Assembly: GCF_000737575.1 (NCBI RefSeq)
Contig: NZ_CP006270.1
Location: forward strand, 933,163-997,162
Direction of reading: 5' to 3'
From: Synechococcus sp. KORDI-49
GTDB lineage: Bacteria > Cyanobacteriota > Cyanobacteriia > PCC-6307 > Cyanobiaceae
Length of the DNA: 64,000 nucleotides
Of the stretch, positions 9,735 to 19,109 are shown in pieces. How positions within the stretch are numbered: the stretch's first letter is position 1; each line of letters begins with the position of its first letter. Made by a program: the position numbers and the translations under genes. Below the pieces are notes generated by a model. It was given only the letters and a program-made list of their open reading frames with translations. It did not search any database and had not been told where the DNA came from.

Positions 9735-12700
9735 ATGACCAGCAGCGGCAAAGTCAGAATTTATGAGCTGTCCAAGGACCTCGGCCTTGAGAACAAGGAC
9801 GTGCTGGATGCGGCTGAGAAGCTCTCGATCGCAGCCAAGAGCCACAGCAGCTCGATCAGTGATGACGAAGCCGGAAAGATCCGCAACCTGCTGAAAAACG
9901 GCGCTGCGGGATCAGGGAAATCGGCAGCACCGACGAAGTCGGCGGCTGCTGCGAAACCCTCCGGTGGCAAGGCGATTCTCTCGGTCAAGAAAGCGGCTCC
10001 GCCCGCCAAACCGGCAGCGGCCAAACCCGCCCAGGCTCCGGCCCAGGACGTGGCATCAGCGACCAAGCCGGCCCCAGCCAAGCCGCAGCTGGCGAGCAAG
10101 CCGGCTCCGGTGGCACAGCCAGCGGCACCCTCAGCGGCCCGTGCGTCCGCCCCGCCGTCACGACCACCAACACCAACCAAACCGGTCGGTGCCAAGCCGG
10201 AAGCACCGGTCACCCCGGCACGACCGGCTCCGAGCCGTCCTGCCGCCGCCAAACCGGCAGCACCGGCGCGCCCTCAGGTGGTAAGCAAGCCCGAGGTGAT
10301 GCCCCCCGCCAAGGCGGCCAAGCCAGCGGCAGCAGCACCGCCACCGCGACCGACCTCGCCACCCGCACCGGCTCGCCCTGCCGCCGCCAAACCGGCACCG
10401 GCCAAACCAGCCCAGGCTCCGGCCAGGCCGGCTGCGGCGACTCCCACAGCTCCGAAGCCGACATCTCCGAAACCGACTGCCGCCAAGCCCGCACCACGCC
10501 CCGCAGCCACCCCCGGCCGACCGGCGCCAGCTCCGGGCCAGAAACCTCAGATCGTTGCGCGGCCCGGCAGCCCCAGCCGACCGGGGGCTCCACCGCGGCC
10601 CGGCGCACCGGCCAAACCCGGTGCCCCCGCCAAGGCGGGCATGCCCTCCCGGCCGACCCCCCGCCCGGAACTGGTGGGCAAACCCCAGCCACGCCGTGCA
10701 GCAGGTCCTGCCGGTAGCGGGCCAGGAACCGGCAGCCAGCGGCCCACCATGCCCCAGCGACCGGGAACCGGAGCTCCCCAGCGGCCCGGCAGCCCTGGCC
10801 GCCCCAGTGGCAGTGCCCCAGCACGTCCCACCCGACCGGGGGGAGCCCCCAGTCGCCCCGGAGCGCCGGCACGCAGCGGTGGCAGCACCCTCGAACTCGT
10901 CGGTAAGCCCATCCGCCGTGACGGCAGCAGTACCGCAGGCGGTCCTCGCGGCGCCGGCGGCCCCGGCCGACCGGCACCTCCCATCCGTCCGGGGATGCCG
11001 GGTGGCATGCGAAAGCCTGTGGCACCCGGCGAGCTCATGCAGCTCCAGAAGCCGAATGGTCGCCCGACAACACCGCCGCCACGGCGTCCAGACGCCCCGA
11101 CCAAAACCGGTGATGGCGAACAGGCCACCCCACCGGTGGCGCGGCCGACACCTCCCACGGCGCCACGCCGTCCGGGACTCCGTCCCGGAGCAGCTCCCGG
11201 TCAGCGTCGACCCGGTCGACCCGACTGGGACGACAGCGCCAAGCTGGAGGCCCTGCGCAGCCGTTCGCCTCAGAAACAGCGCCAGAAGGTGCACATCATC
11301 GGCGAGAACGATGATGCCCTGACCGCGGAAACCGGTGGCTTCGCCGGAGAACAGCAGGCGATGGTGCTCTCCGCGAGCCTCGCCCGCCCCGCCAAGCCGA
11401 AGGTCCATCAGCGAACCGCACCGAAGCCGATGGCGGCGATGCGGAAGCGCAAGAAGGAAACCACCCGTCAGCGGCAGCGCCGCCGGGCGATGGAGCTTCG
11501 CGCCGCCCGCGAAGCCAAGCAGGTGCGGCCGGAGATGTTGATCGTTCCGGAGGACAACCTCACGGTTCAGGAACTCGCCGACATGCTCAGTGTCGAGAGC
11601 TCGGAGATCATCAAATCCCTCTTCTTCAAAGGAATCATCGCCACGGTCACCCAGACCCTGGACATGCCGACGATCGAGACGGTGGCCGAGGAATTCGGCG
11701 TGCCTGTGCTCCAGGACGACGTTGAGGAAGCCGCCAAGAAGACGGTGGAGATGATCGAGGACGACGACCTCGCTCACCTGATCCGTCGCCCACCGGTGGT
11801 CACGGTGATGGGTCATGTCGACCACGGCAAGACCAGCCTGCTCGATGCGATCCGCAAGGCACGGGTGGCGGCGGGCGAGGCCGGCGGCATCACCCAGCAC
11901 ATCGGTGCCTACCAGGTGGAGGTCGAGCACCAGAACGAATCCCGGAAGCTCACCTTCCTGGACACGCCCGGCCACGAAGCCTTCACCGCCATGCGTGCCC
12001 GTGGCACGAAGGTGACCGACGTGGCTGTTCTGGTGGTGGCAGCCGATGACGGCGTCCGCCCCCAGACCCTGGAAGCCATCAGCCATGCCCGCGCCGCCGA
12101 GGTGCCGATCGTGGTGGCGATCAACAAGATCGACAAGGAAGGGGCGTCTCCCGATCGGGTGAAGCAGGAGCTCTCCGAACAGAACCTGCTCGCTGAAGAG
12201 TGGGGCGGTGATGTGGTGATGGTGCCGGTGAGCGCCATCAAGGGCGACAACATCGACAAGCTGCTGGAGATGATCCTGCTGGTCACGGAAGTTGAAGACC
12301 TGCAGGCCAATCCGGAACGGATGGCTCGCGGCACCGTGATCGAGGCGCACTTGGACAAGGCCAAGGGCCCTGTCGCCACGCTGCTGGTGCAGAACGGCAC
12401 CCTGCGGACCGGCGATGTGTTGGCGGCCGGCCCCGTGCTGGGCAAGGTGCGGGCCATGGTCGACGACGGCGGCCAGCGCATGAAGGAGGCCGGTCCTTCG
12501 TATGCCGTTGAGGCGCTTGGCTTCAGCGAAGTGCCGACCGCCGGCGACGAGTTCGAGGTCTACGCGGATGAGAAGTCGGCGCGTGCTGTGGTCGGCGATC
12601 GCGCCTCCGATGCCCGTGCCACCCGTCTGGCACAGCAGATGGCGTCCCGCCGTGTGTCGCTCACGGCGATGTCTGGACAGGCCACCGAGGGCGAGCTCAA

Positions 12701-13313
12701 GGAGCTCAATCTGATCCTCAAGGCCGATGTCCAGGGCAGTGTCGAGGCGATCCTCGGTTCCCTGGAACAGCTGCCCAAAGCTGAGGTTCAGGTGCGGGTG
12801 CTGCTCTCTGCTCCGGGTGAGGTCACCGAAACGGACGTTGACCTGGCAGCGGCTTCCGGTGCGGTGATCGTGGGCTTCAACACCTCGATGGCCTCCGGTG
12901 CCAAGAAAGCGGCGGACGCCTCCGGCGTGGATGTTCGTGATTACGACGTCATCTACAAATTGCTGGAGGACATCCAGCTGGCCATGGAAGGTCTGCTGGA
13001 TCCTGAGCTGGTGGAGGAGGATCTCGGCGAAGCCGAGGTGCGCGCAGTGTTCACCATCGGCAAGAGCGCGGTGGCCGGCTGCTATGTCACCAACGGCAAG
13101 CTGCAGCGCAACTGCAAGGTGCGGGTGCATCGCGGCAAGGAGATCGTCTTCGAAGGAGACCTCGACTCGCTGCGTCGCAACAAGGACGACGTCAAGGAGG
13201 TGGCAACCGGCTTCGAATGCGGAATCGGTTGCGATCGCTTCGCCAACTGGGAGGACGGCGACCGGATCTCAGCCTTCAAGATGGTCACCCAGCGCCGCAA
13301 ACTCAGCACCTGA
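9735..13313 (+). CDS. infB: Translation initiation factor IF-2
   Basis: A 1192-residue GTPase that delivers initiator tRNA to the 30S subunit and promotes subunit joining. The N-terminus has an IF2_N-like domain (residues 1–55), then a very long Pro/Ala/Lys/Arg-rich linker to about residue 520, and a second IF2_N domain around [10 protein letters not shown]. The GTPase domain follows, with G1 GHVDHGKTS near residue 693, G3 DTPGHE and G4 NKID, then the C-terminal beta-barrel domains. The long linker is usual for cyanobacterial IF-2, though this one is at the large end. It is the last core gene of the operon; the next gene begins 14 bp later. Confidence 0.97.
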   Translation: MTSSGKVRIYELSKDLGLENKDVLDAAEKLSIAAKSHSSSISDDEAGKIRNLLKNGAAGSGKSAAPTKSAAAAKPSGGKAILSVKKAAPPAKPAAAKPAQAPAQDVASATKPAPAKPQLASKPAPVAQPAAPSAARASAPPSRPPTPTKPVGAKPEAPVTPARPAPSRPAAAKPAAPARPQVVSKPEVMPPAKAAKPAAAAPPPRPTSPPAPARPAAAKPAPAKPAQAPARPAAATPTAPKPTSPKPTAAKPAPRPAATPGRPAPAPGQKPQIVARPGSPSRPGAPPRPGAPAKPGAPAKAGMPSRPTPRPELVGKPQPRRAAGPAGSGPGTGSQRPTMPQRPGTGAPQRPGSPGRPSGSAPARPTRPGGAPSRPGAPARSGGSTLELVGKPIRRDGSSTAGGPRGAGGPGRPAPPIRPGMPGGMRKPVAPGELMQLQKPNGRPTTPPPRRPDAPTKTGDGEQATPPVARPTPPTAPRRPGLRPGAAPGQRRPGRPDWDDSAKLEALRSRSPQKQRQKVHIIGENDDALTAETGGFAGEQQAMVLSASLARPAKPKVHQRTAPKPMAAMRKRKKETTRQRQRRRAMELRAAREAKQVRPEMLIVPEDNLTVQELADMLSVESSEIIKSLFFKGIIATVTQTLDMPTIETVAEEFGVPVLQDDVEEAAKKTVEMIEDDDLAHLIRRPPVVTVMGHVDHGKTSLLDAIRKARVAAGEAGGITQHIGAYQVEVEHQNESRKLTFLDTPGHEAFTAMRARGTKVTDVAVLVVAADDGVRPQTLEAISHARAAEVPIVVAINKIDKEGASPDRVKQELSEQNLLAEEWGGDVVMVPVSAIKGDNIDKLLEMILLVTEVEDLQANPERMARGTVIEAHLDKAKGPVATLLVQNGTLRTGDVLAAGPVLGKVRAMVDDGGQRMKEAGPSYAVEALGFSEVPTAGDEFEVYADEKSARAVVGDRASDARATRLAQQMASRRVSLTAMSGQATEGELKELNLILKADVQGSVEAILGSLEQLPKAEVQVRVLLSAPGEVTETDVDLAAASGAVIVGFNTSMASGAKKAADASGVDVRDYDVIYKLLEDIQLAMEGLLDPELVEEDLGEAEVRAVFTIGKSAVAGCYVTNGKLQRNCKVRVHRGKEIVFEGDLDSLRRNKDDVKEVATGFECGIGCDRFANWEDGDRISAFKMVTQRRKLST

Positions 13314-13327
13314 CGCTCCCCTCTGCC

Positions 13328-14197
13328 GTGCGTTCCCGCCGCGAGCCCCTGCTTTGGCTTCAGTGTCTCGCCCTCGGCGTGATCCCCCTGGAGCTGTTGC
13401 TGATCCGTCTGCTACTGGCGGGAGCGGATCCAGGCCCGGTGCCGTCGGTGGAGCGTCTGCTCACCTGGGGCGTCGCGGTGCTTGCCCCGACAGTGGCCCT
13501 CTGGCGTCAGCCGGCGGACTGGGGATCCCTGCTGCTGGTTCGCGTCCCAACCCGTGGCCGCACGCCGGATCAGCAGACCCTGAGCGCCCGCCAGGGCGGG
13601 GCTGCATCCTCCGTGCCCCTGATCGCAGCAGCCGTGCTGCTGCTGCCGCTGCTGTGGTGGCTGGATGACTCCGCGGGGCTGATCAGCGAGTTCTCGCCGC
13701 TGAACGGCAGCTCCCGATTGCTCTGCCTGCTGCTGAGCATGCCGTTGCTGGCGACGATCGTCTGGCAGCTGCAGCAACTTGTTCAGGCCGTGCTGTTGCT
13801 GCTGATGGGGGCGGGTGAAACCGCTGCGTACTCAGCTGAGCAACTCAACAGCGAGCGCAGCAGCCTCGGACTGCAGCTGCTGCAGTTAGCCCCATTGGAC
13901 TGGCCGGAAGCGGCACCGAAACCCACTGCCACGCCAGAACCAACGCCAGGACCAACTCCGGAACCGGAACCAAAACCAGAACCAGAACCAGAACCCGAGT
14001 CAGTCCCTGGAGCGACTGCGGTCGAACCAGAGCAGGGAGGCGAAGAGGACCAGAGCCCCGCCCTGGATGCCGACATCTCCGAGCTCGACAGCACTGCCGG
14101 CGGAGAGACGGAAGAGCATGGTGAAGAGCCCGAGCCCGGCCGAGGCGAAGAGAGCGAACCAGAGGGCACGCCGGAGCCCACGCCAGGGGGTCTGTGA
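13328..14197 (+). CDS. Low-complexity-tail membrane protein
   Basis: A 289-residue protein starting at GTG 13328, 14 bp after infB. Residues 1–175 hold about four hydrophobic membrane segments, near residues 8–30, 43–62, 96–115 and 132–160. From about residue 190 the sequence turns into a Thr/Pro/Glu low-complexity tail with [15 protein letters not shown], ending in an acidic EEPEP-rich stretch. The tail from 14000 onward is antisense to a conserved small membrane-protein gene. The layout matches what I recall as the cyanobacterial 'low-complexity tail membrane protein' family. Function is unknown. Confidence 0.8.
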   Translation: MRSRREPLLWLQCLALGVIPLELLLIRLLLAGADPGPVPSVERLLTWGVAVLAPTVALWRQPADWGSLLLVRVPTRGRTPDQQTLSARQGGAASSVPLIAAAVLLLPLLWWLDDSAGLISEFSPLNGSSRLLCLLLSMPLLATIVWQLQQLVQAVLLLLMGAGETAAYSAEQLNSERSSLGLQLLQLAPLDWPEAAPKPTATPEPTPGPTPEPEPKPEPEPEPESVPGATAVEPEQGGEEDQSPALDADISELDSTAGGETEEHGEEPEPGRGEESEPEGTPEPTPGGL

Positions 14198-14269
14198 TTC
14201 CCGGATCAACCGCTCCCGCAACTCCGGGTCCAGAACTTTTCCCGTAGGCCGCTCGTCGGTCAAGGCCAT
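14000..14269 (-). CDS. DUF3493-like small membrane protein
   Basis: An 89-residue protein with ATG at 14269 (an in-frame TTG lies four codons upstream). After a short polar N-terminus it has DPELRERLIRESQTPWRGLR, then a hydrophobic segment RALWFALFASAGLGLFTMLF and a second near the C-terminus (GGALVLFASLLWF). The PWRGLRR–hydrophobic pattern fits the DUF3493 family, widespread in cyanobacteria and plastids. Its last two-thirds overlap, on the opposite strand, the tail of the membrane-protein gene ending at 14197. Which strand constrains the overlap can be judged by conservation; this strand looks like the true protein domain. Confidence 0.8.
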   Translation of the reverse strand: MALTDERPTGKVLDPELRERLIRESQTPWRGLRRALWFALFASAGLGLFTMLFRLSAGSAVELGDVGIQGGALVLFASLLWFDRSRSRD

Positions 14270-14306
14270 TACACGCTTCAAGTACCAATGTTAAATTGAA
14301 TTGTCC

Positions 14307-14379
14307 GCCGATGTAGCTCAGCTGGTAGAGCAACGCTTTCGTAAAGCGTGGGTCGCCTGTTCAAGTCAGGTCATCGGCT
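14307..14379 (+). tRNA. tRNA-Thr(CGT)
   Basis: A complete cloverleaf. The acceptor stem GCCGATG (14307–14313) pairs with CATCGGC (14372–14378). The anticodon stem ACGCT/AGCGT frames loop TTCGTAA with anticodon CGT at 14340–14342, and the T-loop is TTCAAGT within CCTG/CAGG. No CCA is encoded. A hairpin terminator follows. It marks the start of a gene-poor, AT-richer stretch. Confidence 0.97.
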
Positions 14380-14386
14380 TATCAAT

Positions 14387-14430
14387 AAAACCCCGTTGTG
14401 GTGAGGACTTCTTCCTGCAACTGGGTTTTT
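14387..14430 (+). terminator. Rho-independent terminator after tRNA-Thr
   Basis: AAAACCCCGTTG (14387–14398) can pair, with a bulge, with CAACTGGGTTTTT (14418–14430), giving a stem that ends in a T run. It lies 8 bp after the tRNA. Confidence 0.65.
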
Positions 14431-14532
14431 CTTTGCGCTGCTTTTTCCTGATGGATGAGCTGGTCACTGATTGCGAGCCAATGTCCCTGACAGCTTCAAG
14501 AATTCGCTGTCGGTAGCTAGCCACTTAAGCCC

Positions 14533-14808
14533 TTAAGTGTCAGCTCTTTTACCGCAATAGAGCAGCGTAGTTAAGGAAAGAAAGGCGATAAAGGAGAAGC
14601 AGAGCAACCAACCAAACTTCAAGAACAGGTTGATGGTGAGATAGATGCTGACCGAGACAGAACCTAAGAAGAAGGCAGGGAAGGCAACAACGTTAGAGAC
14701 TCTCTGCATTGTTTTCATCTCGTTTCCTTGCATTTTGATGGACTGTACCTTCAAAGAAGAAACAGGCAAGAGTGAGAGAATTAGCAACAACGACAACAGG
14801 GATAGCAT
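14533..14808 (-). CDS. Small membrane protein, hypothetical
   Basis: A 91-residue, strongly hydrophobic protein. ATG 14808 is chosen over an upstream in-frame GTG because GGAGTGGAGAG lies just before it as a ribosome-binding site. Three hydrophobic segments are seen: residues 1–18 (LLSLLLILSLLPV), a middle one near FFLGSVSVSIYLTINLF, and a last one near LLCFSFIAFLSLTTLLY. No family is recognised. Composition is AT-richer than the flanking core genes, in line with the accessory stretch. Confidence 0.5.
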   Translation of the reverse strand: MLSLLSLLLILSLLPVSSLKVQSIKMQGNEMKTMQRVSNVVAFPAFFLGSVSVSIYLTINLFLKFGWLLCFSFIAFLSLTTLLYCGKRADT

Positions 14809-14857
14809 CTCTCCACTCCATCCACAGGGGAACACTTATGGCAGTCACGTCTGACCC

Positions 14858-15356
14858 ATGACCCAAGAAACCCGCATCTCCCTGCCTCTTCTGGGACAGC
14901 TCATCACAGCACTTCGCGCCAATGACTCTGACACCTTCAAGCGGTGGCCTGTGGGCGGAGTGGAAGACCTGGGGAAGTCTGATGCCACAGCAGAGAGGCT
15001 GAAAGCAATACAAAACCCGCAAGGACAAAGCAGGGGCCCCTGCATACTTGGAACAAGTGCGTGGCTGTCCAGCGACTGTGGGCCTGAAATCTCCGTTTTT
15101 AGTCCCGTTATTGCTTTTGACTGCTGCAGCATTCTTTTTGATGGAAGAGGCCAGAGAACCTAGACTCAGTGAGCCTTCTATTGCTCCTGCTGATAGCACC
15201 TCTGACGTTGTAGTTCCAAATCAATTAGATGATCAAACCCTGCTTTTCAGTGAGAAATGCCTGAAGCGTTCGAATGCGATTTATGCCGAAGAGGTCTCTG
15301 AATTTGAAGCGATCGAAAGAAAGGTTGGCTATTTCAGAATGCGGGATGATAGATAA
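14858..15356 (+). pseudogene. Frameshifted hypothetical gene (copy 1 of a duplicated family)
   Basis: Two overlapping frames read as one protein if a single base is removed from the GAAAG at 15001–15005. The first frame gives TQETRISLPLLGQLITALRA and runs to ATAERLK. The second continues QYKTRKDKAGAPAYLEQVRG, then a membrane segment (FLVPLLLLTAAAFFL), and ends FRMRDDR at 15356, for about 165 residues in all. Another frame at 15274–15531 continues in protein-like sequence (KIDWLEKLNADDERSA), so a second frameshift is possible. The first 40 codons are repeated at 16598. Function is unknown. Programmed frameshifting cannot be excluded, but decay is simpler. Confidence 0.55.
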
Positions 15357-15482
15357 GGCAAGGGTTTTCATGCAATCACGAAAGATCGATTGGCTCGAGA
15401 AGCTGAATGCTGATGATGAACGATCGGCTATCATTATGACTGTCGATACCGAAACGGCCGATTGGGACAGCCCAGCAATTCT

Positions 15483-15737
15483 CTACTCCTTGGTTTTATT
15501 GGAATTGAGATTGGTGACGCGAAGCTTGTAAACTTTGCCATTGCAAAAGGCGACCTGGTTTGATCGTGTCCAGGGTCGCTCTACTTGTTCATCGTCTTGC
15601 TTTGTCCAGTATGAAATTCGTTCCTCTACGCAGTAATTGAAACTGCGGGCTGACTCGGCTATGGGTCTCAATGACAAAGCAATTGAACCCAGTGCGATGG
15701 CACACATGCCTGTAGAAAATGCAATCAGGCCGCTCAT
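15483..15737 (-). CDS. Small single-pass membrane protein, hypothetical
   Basis: An 84-residue frame with ATG 15737 preceded by AAGGATC, a fair ribosome-binding site. Residues 2–23 form a hydrophobic helix (GLIAFSTGMCAIALGSIALS), followed by a polar, charged remainder with cysteines near residues 36 and 65. No family is recognised. It lies in the AT-richer region and slightly overlaps the convergent decayed frames on the plus strand. Confidence 0.45.
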   Translation of the reverse strand: MSGLIAFSTGMCAIALGSIALSLRPIAESARSFNYCVEERISYWTKQDDEQVERPWTRSNQVAFCNGKVYKLRVTNLNSNKTKE

Positions 15738-15932
15738 GATCCTTAGTCTATTCCATTGGGTTCACCCACTATGTACTGCAGACAGGAAGGTGTAAATACC
15801 TTGATTGGTTCTGAGCACATTTTCGTGAAGATAACTTCTCGGAATCCGTCGATTTGGTTTGCAATCATGTCGCACGCTTCGTCGCCTTGCGATCAGGGTT
15901 GCTTGGCATAAGCGCATAACGATGTACAGGCT

Positions 15933-16286
15933 TTAGAAGGACCCCTTTTCTCTGCACTCTTTGTCTCGATCAAGCTTTTCAACGTTTAATTCTGATAATA
16001 GCTTTCGGCGCTCTTCGCTCTGCTCGGGGGTGATTGTGTCCCAATTAATCAGTCGATATGTTTTCATCGCTTCATCATTTAGTTGCTTGGCGGAACGCGC
16101 GATGCATTGATTGATTTTGTTCCAGTCTTTTTTGATCAGTGATGTCTTGTTTTTTTGAATCTTTGAAGATGACTTGTCTGTAGTGAAGCTCTTGTTGACG
16201 TCGGCCATGTAAAAACAAGCGGCTATAGCCAATAGAATGAGTGGTGGTGCATATCCAGCTTTCAACGTCCGCTGTCTCTCGGCCAT
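15933..16286 (-). CDS. Small single-pass membrane protein, hypothetical
   Basis: A 117-residue frame. Residues 12–28 are hydrophobic (PPLILLAIAACFYMADV), preceded by a positively charged N-terminus, suggesting a single anchor with the lysine-rich, helix-forming C-terminus outside. A helical stretch with SEERRKLLSELNVEKLDR may be a coiled coil. No family is recognised and no strong ribosome-binding site is visible. It is AT-rich relative to its neighbours. Confidence 0.45.
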   Translation of the reverse strand: MAERQRTLKAGYAPPLILLAIAACFYMADVNKSFTTDKSSSKIQKNKTSLIKKDWNKINQCIARSAKQLNDEAMKTYRLINWDTITPEQSEERRKLLSELNVEKLDRDKECREKGSF

Positions 16287-16597
16287 TTAATCTACATGTG
16301 TTAGGAAGGTCGATCAATGCCTAAGTCGCCCTTCTTTGGGAATTTTTCACAGCTTGTTTTGGGCCTCGCGACCGCTGTAGTCCATGGATTGCCTTTGTCA
16401 CTCCAAGCTGTCTCGTTCTGATCGCTTTGTACTTGGTGAGATTCACTGAGATGGCTAAAAGAAATTGTTCTGCTTGGCTTGCGCTACTTGAGATTCTCGC
16501 AATCCATTGGAATTCAGTTGCAAAAATGGAAGGAATTGCTCTACAACTTCGGCGCTTGAGCCGAGCGGGGAATACTTCAGACAGCTACGTCTGACCC

Positions 16598-16823
16598 ATG
16601 ACCCAAGGAACCCGCATCTCCCTGCTTCTGCTGGGACAGCTCATCACAGCACTACGCGCTAATGGCTAATGACCCTGACACCTTCAAGCGGTAGCTGTCT
16701 GGCGGTACCTAAGACCTAGGAACGCCTGCTGTGGCTGAGCTGATGACGGACTGGATGACCCCGCTGCTGACCCAAGAAGACGCGGACAGGCTTGTGGGTT
16801 GGCACCTGGGGGTGAGCCTCTAA
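16598..16823 (+). pseudogene. Decayed copy 2 of the duplicated hypothetical gene
   Basis: From 16585 the DNA closely repeats 14845–14975, including the CGTCTGACCCATGACCCAA start context. The reading frame MTQGTRISLLLLGQLITALR hits a TAA after about 23 codons. A short tandem duplication (GCTAAT/GGCTAAT) shifts the frame, and TAG and TAA stops follow in the restored frame. Beyond them the frame reads DLGTPAVAELMTDWMTPLL and ends HLGVSL, a tail absent from copy 1. It is therefore a decayed member of a short-protein family whose intact form is not in this window. Confidence 0.65.
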
Positions 16824-16918
16824 CCAGATGAGAGCAAGGGTTGACGCCGATGGATTCGCTCATATGGCTTTGTCCTGTGAGGTCACATTTCGCTCAGTGG
16901 TCTGTGTAAAACATTCGT

Positions 16919-17077
16919 ATGTCCCGTATGCGTCGCTGCCTCAGACCATTCCGTAGAGCTTTGCGGCTTGAGCGTTGGCCTGTGCTGACAGAAAGGGAGC
17001 AGTTTCGTAGAAGGCAAGAAAGTCTCTTGAAACGCCTTGATCCGAAGGGTTGGAACAGCGACCGCAATGACCGCTAA
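16919..17077 (+). CDS. Short arginine-rich ORF, hypothetical
   Basis: A 52-residue frame from ATG 16919 to TAA, starting SRMRRCLRPFRRALRLERW and ending KGWNSDRNDR. It is strongly basic and helical in character, but no family is recognised and no clear ribosome-binding site is seen. It is reported because it is the only coherent short frame between the decayed copy and the DUF3303 gene. Flanks 16287–16597 and 17078–17330 show only short unsupported frames. Confidence 0.3.
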   Translation: MSRMRRCLRPFRRALRLERWPVLTEREQFRRRQESLLKRLDPKGWNSDRNDR

Positions 17078-17330
17078 TTGATATGCCGAGCAAGGATCTT
17101 GCCATGCATGACCCCCCGTAGAAGCCCGGCGACGAGAGATGGCTGGCGAATTGAAGATCAGCAGAAGGTCGTTCAGTTCAAGCCCGACTCAGCGACCGCA
17201 AATGCGCAGTGGGTGGTGGTACGGACCTACAGATGGGTGCCGCCTAGACCACAAAAAACAGGAACCATACTTACCCTCCATTTTTTTGGGGGGGTGTGTA
17301 TCTGAACAAATCCTTATCCTTAACCTTGAA

Positions 17331-17630
17331 TCAACCAAAAAGGTCTGTCTCTGATTGCACCCATTCTTCATCAGAAAGTCCGGGTGTTATTTGCACCGAA
17401 ATCTTGAAAGCTCGGGTCCAAGGCCCGGTGTGTTTATAGACGTGGGCAAGGCTTTCAGCCTCTGCGATAAAAGCGCCGGTGCCGTTTTGCGGCATGATCA
17501 AGCGAGCCAGAATTTTGAAACCTTCGAACTCGTCCATGGCTTTCCCACCTGTGAGGTAGTCCTTAAAGCCTTGGTTCAGTTCCGGCGATGAACCTGCATC
17601 GGGGCAAGTCCACTGGATTAGGTAGCGCAT
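17331..17630 (-). CDS. DUF3303 family protein
   Basis: A 99-residue protein with ATG 17630 chosen so the protein begins RYLIQWTCPD, the usual opening of this family; an in-frame start lies four codons upstream. The central MDEFEGFKILARLIMPQNGT and EAESLAHVYKHTGPW fit DUF3303, a small ferredoxin-like-fold family common as several copies in marine Synechococcus. The biochemical role is unknown. It is divergent from, and its start is close to, the nuclease gene. Confidence 0.75.
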   Translation of the reverse strand: MRYLIQWTCPDAGSSPELNQGFKDYLTGGKAMDEFEGFKILARLIMPQNGTGAFIAEAESLAHVYKHTGPWTRAFKISVQITPGLSDEEWVQSETDLFG

Positions 17631-17710
17631 GGAAAATATCAATGAAATGTTTAGAATCTACGCGAGTTCATCAGTTGTTACGGATACATCTGAAACAGGG
17701 AGCTGTTCTG

Positions 17711-18106
17711 ATGCGCTTTCGATCCACTGCGATCGGACTTATGTCCGTGATGCTGCTGGGGGCTTCAGCTCCCGTCGCGGCCCTACCCACTGTCACCATC
17801 AAGAGCTGCTACGACGGCGATACCTGCACCACGACCACAGGCGAAAAGGTCCGGCTGGCTTGCATCGACACCCCTGAGCTGAAGGGGGAGAACGCCAAGC
17901 CGGCTCCAGCCATGGCGGCGAAGTATCACCTCAACGGAATGCTCATGAGCCAGAAGGTGGGCATTCGCCGCATTACGACTGACCGATATGGCAGGACCGT
18001 GGCCGAGCTGTTCATCAACGGGGCGAACGTCCAGCAGACCATGGTCGCCAGCGGCCACGCCGAGATCTTCTGGCGATATGCCAGCCAGTGCCCGTGGACG
18101 CGCTGA
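17711..18106 (+). CDS. Secreted thermonuclease (SNase) family protein
   Basis: A 131-residue protein. ATG 17711 is taken as start because GGGAG precedes it at good spacing and it begins a signal peptide (RFRSTAIGLMSVMLLGASAP) cleaved near AALPT. The mature domain has SCYDGDTC, the VRLACIDTPE segment with the active-site Arg and Glu/Asp positions, and TTDRYGRTVAELFING, all SNase hallmarks. It should hydrolyse DNA or RNA outside the cytoplasm in a calcium-dependent way. The extra cysteines may form disulfides. Similar secreted nucleases are common in marine Synechococcus. Confidence 0.85.
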   Translation: MRFRSTAIGLMSVMLLGASAPVAALPTVTIKSCYDGDTCTTTTGEKVRLACIDTPELKGENAKPAPAMAAKYHLNGMLMSQKVGIRRITTDRYGRTVAELFINGANVQQTMVASGHAEIFWRYASQCPWTR

Positions 18107-18720
18107 TCCCACCAAGTGGGGGAATGCAGGCTTTGCATCAATCCCCCGATCGGGTGATTTGCCCTGATTTGTTGCGAATAAGAACGCTGATAGAAGACCT
18201 GCCTGAGGCGAAAGCCTCACAATCAACCAGCCACTTAACAGCCTTAAGTATGTCCAATCCAAACAATCAATCGAAAGCCATTGCATCCGAACTTTGATGA
18301 TGGTGCTTTTCAGGGGCTCTACCAAAAGCAGACGATGAGGAGCACGCCTCAGATCCAGTGCACCGATCCACTCAACACGTCCATGCCAAGACGTCCAGAA
18401 CGTCACTGGCCTCGTTGGGAGGGTTCTCCCATGAGGGCTCTCAGTCGACGGTGTGTCCAGCACCGTCAACCTCAGCGAGCCCAGCCTGGAAGTCCACCTT
18501 CACGCAGTTCTTCCGGAATGATTATGGACCAACACGCTCCAGGCAAAGGAATCTCAACAGATTCCCTTCGGAACCCTGCTGTGATTTGAGGACACAGCCA
18601 GTGCCTTCAATGCTTCCTTGCAGCTGTCGGCACACACGCCATCGATCGTTGCTGCCTTTTGACCTTTCGCCGCTGAAGGAAGGTGCCAGCCATCAACCCT
18701 TTTCTGCTTGAGCTTCTTGC
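18107..18720 (+). other. Intergenic stretch without a supported gene
   Basis: Several short frames exist in this interval, but none has protein-like composition, a ribosome-binding site or a family match. One perfect hairpin, TGAGGC-GAAA-GCCTCA near 18204–18219, has no T run after it and may be a transcript-end or processing structure for the nuclease gene. Confidence 0.4.
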
Positions 18721-18903
18721 CTATCCTCTGTCTCGATATTTTCGATAATGGACACTGTCCTTCATCTCTTTACGCCATTGATAAAGATTGCTGCGGAACA
18801 ACCGCCGCTGCCTTTTTCTGATGACGTACTGCCTTCTTACCGCGGCGTAAATAACATAAAAACTCATCAGCAACAGGAAGGCGATAACGATAGAGGTCGC
18901 CAT
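18721..18903 (-). CDS. Small single-pass membrane protein, hypothetical
   Basis: About 60 residues from ATG 18903, starting ATSIVIAFLLLMSFYVIYAA (a membrane helix) followed by a strongly basic tail rich in Arg/Lys/Tyr (RRQYVIRKRQRRLFRSNLY). An in-frame TTG six codons upstream is possible. No family is recognised. A hydrophobic helix plus basic tail is typical of small membrane proteins that are often missed, but the call rests on composition alone. Confidence 0.4.
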   Translation of the reverse strand: MATSIVIAFLLLMSFYVIYAAVRRQYVIRKRQRRLFRSNLYQWRKEMKDSVHYRKYRDRG

Positions 18904-19060
18904 CCCGCTCGCAAGAAACAAGGTGATTATTCGGCATCCTTAGCAGCCCTGATTCATCCTTATGTTTCAACAGAGACCATGCGGCCATATGCATTTCTAA
19001 TAGGTATTTGCACTTATGCGCCCGCGCCCCAATCGCGCAGACCTTTCCTGCTTCTGCCAT

Positions 19061-19088
19061 AAAAAAACCCCCTACCAAAGGCAGGGGG
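19061..19088 (-). terminator. Strong Rho-independent terminator of the DUF4278 gene
   Basis: On the minus strand CCCCCTGCC and GGTAGGGGG (with one G–T pair) close a TTT loop, followed by seven T residues. It begins 22 bp after the stop of the 33-residue gene and strongly supports that gene being transcribed alone. Confidence 0.9.
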
Positions 19089-19109
19089 TGCGCTGTGATT
19101 AGCCCTTGA

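Noticed and set aside
9735..13130. Very long open frame on the minus strand opposite infB (about 10158–13130)
   Set aside because: It is a GC-rich shadow of the IF-2 gene; its product is His/Arg/Gly-rich with no domains, while the plus strand encodes a complete IF-2.
17078..17354. Short overlapping frames between the basic ORF and the DUF3303 gene
   Set aside because: No ribosome-binding site, no family match, and frames that run through a homopolymer G stretch; not supported as genes.
14307..18720. An integrated element using tRNA-Thr as attachment site
   Set aside because: The region is AT-richer and gene-poor, but I see no repeat of the tRNA 3' end downstream and no integrase.
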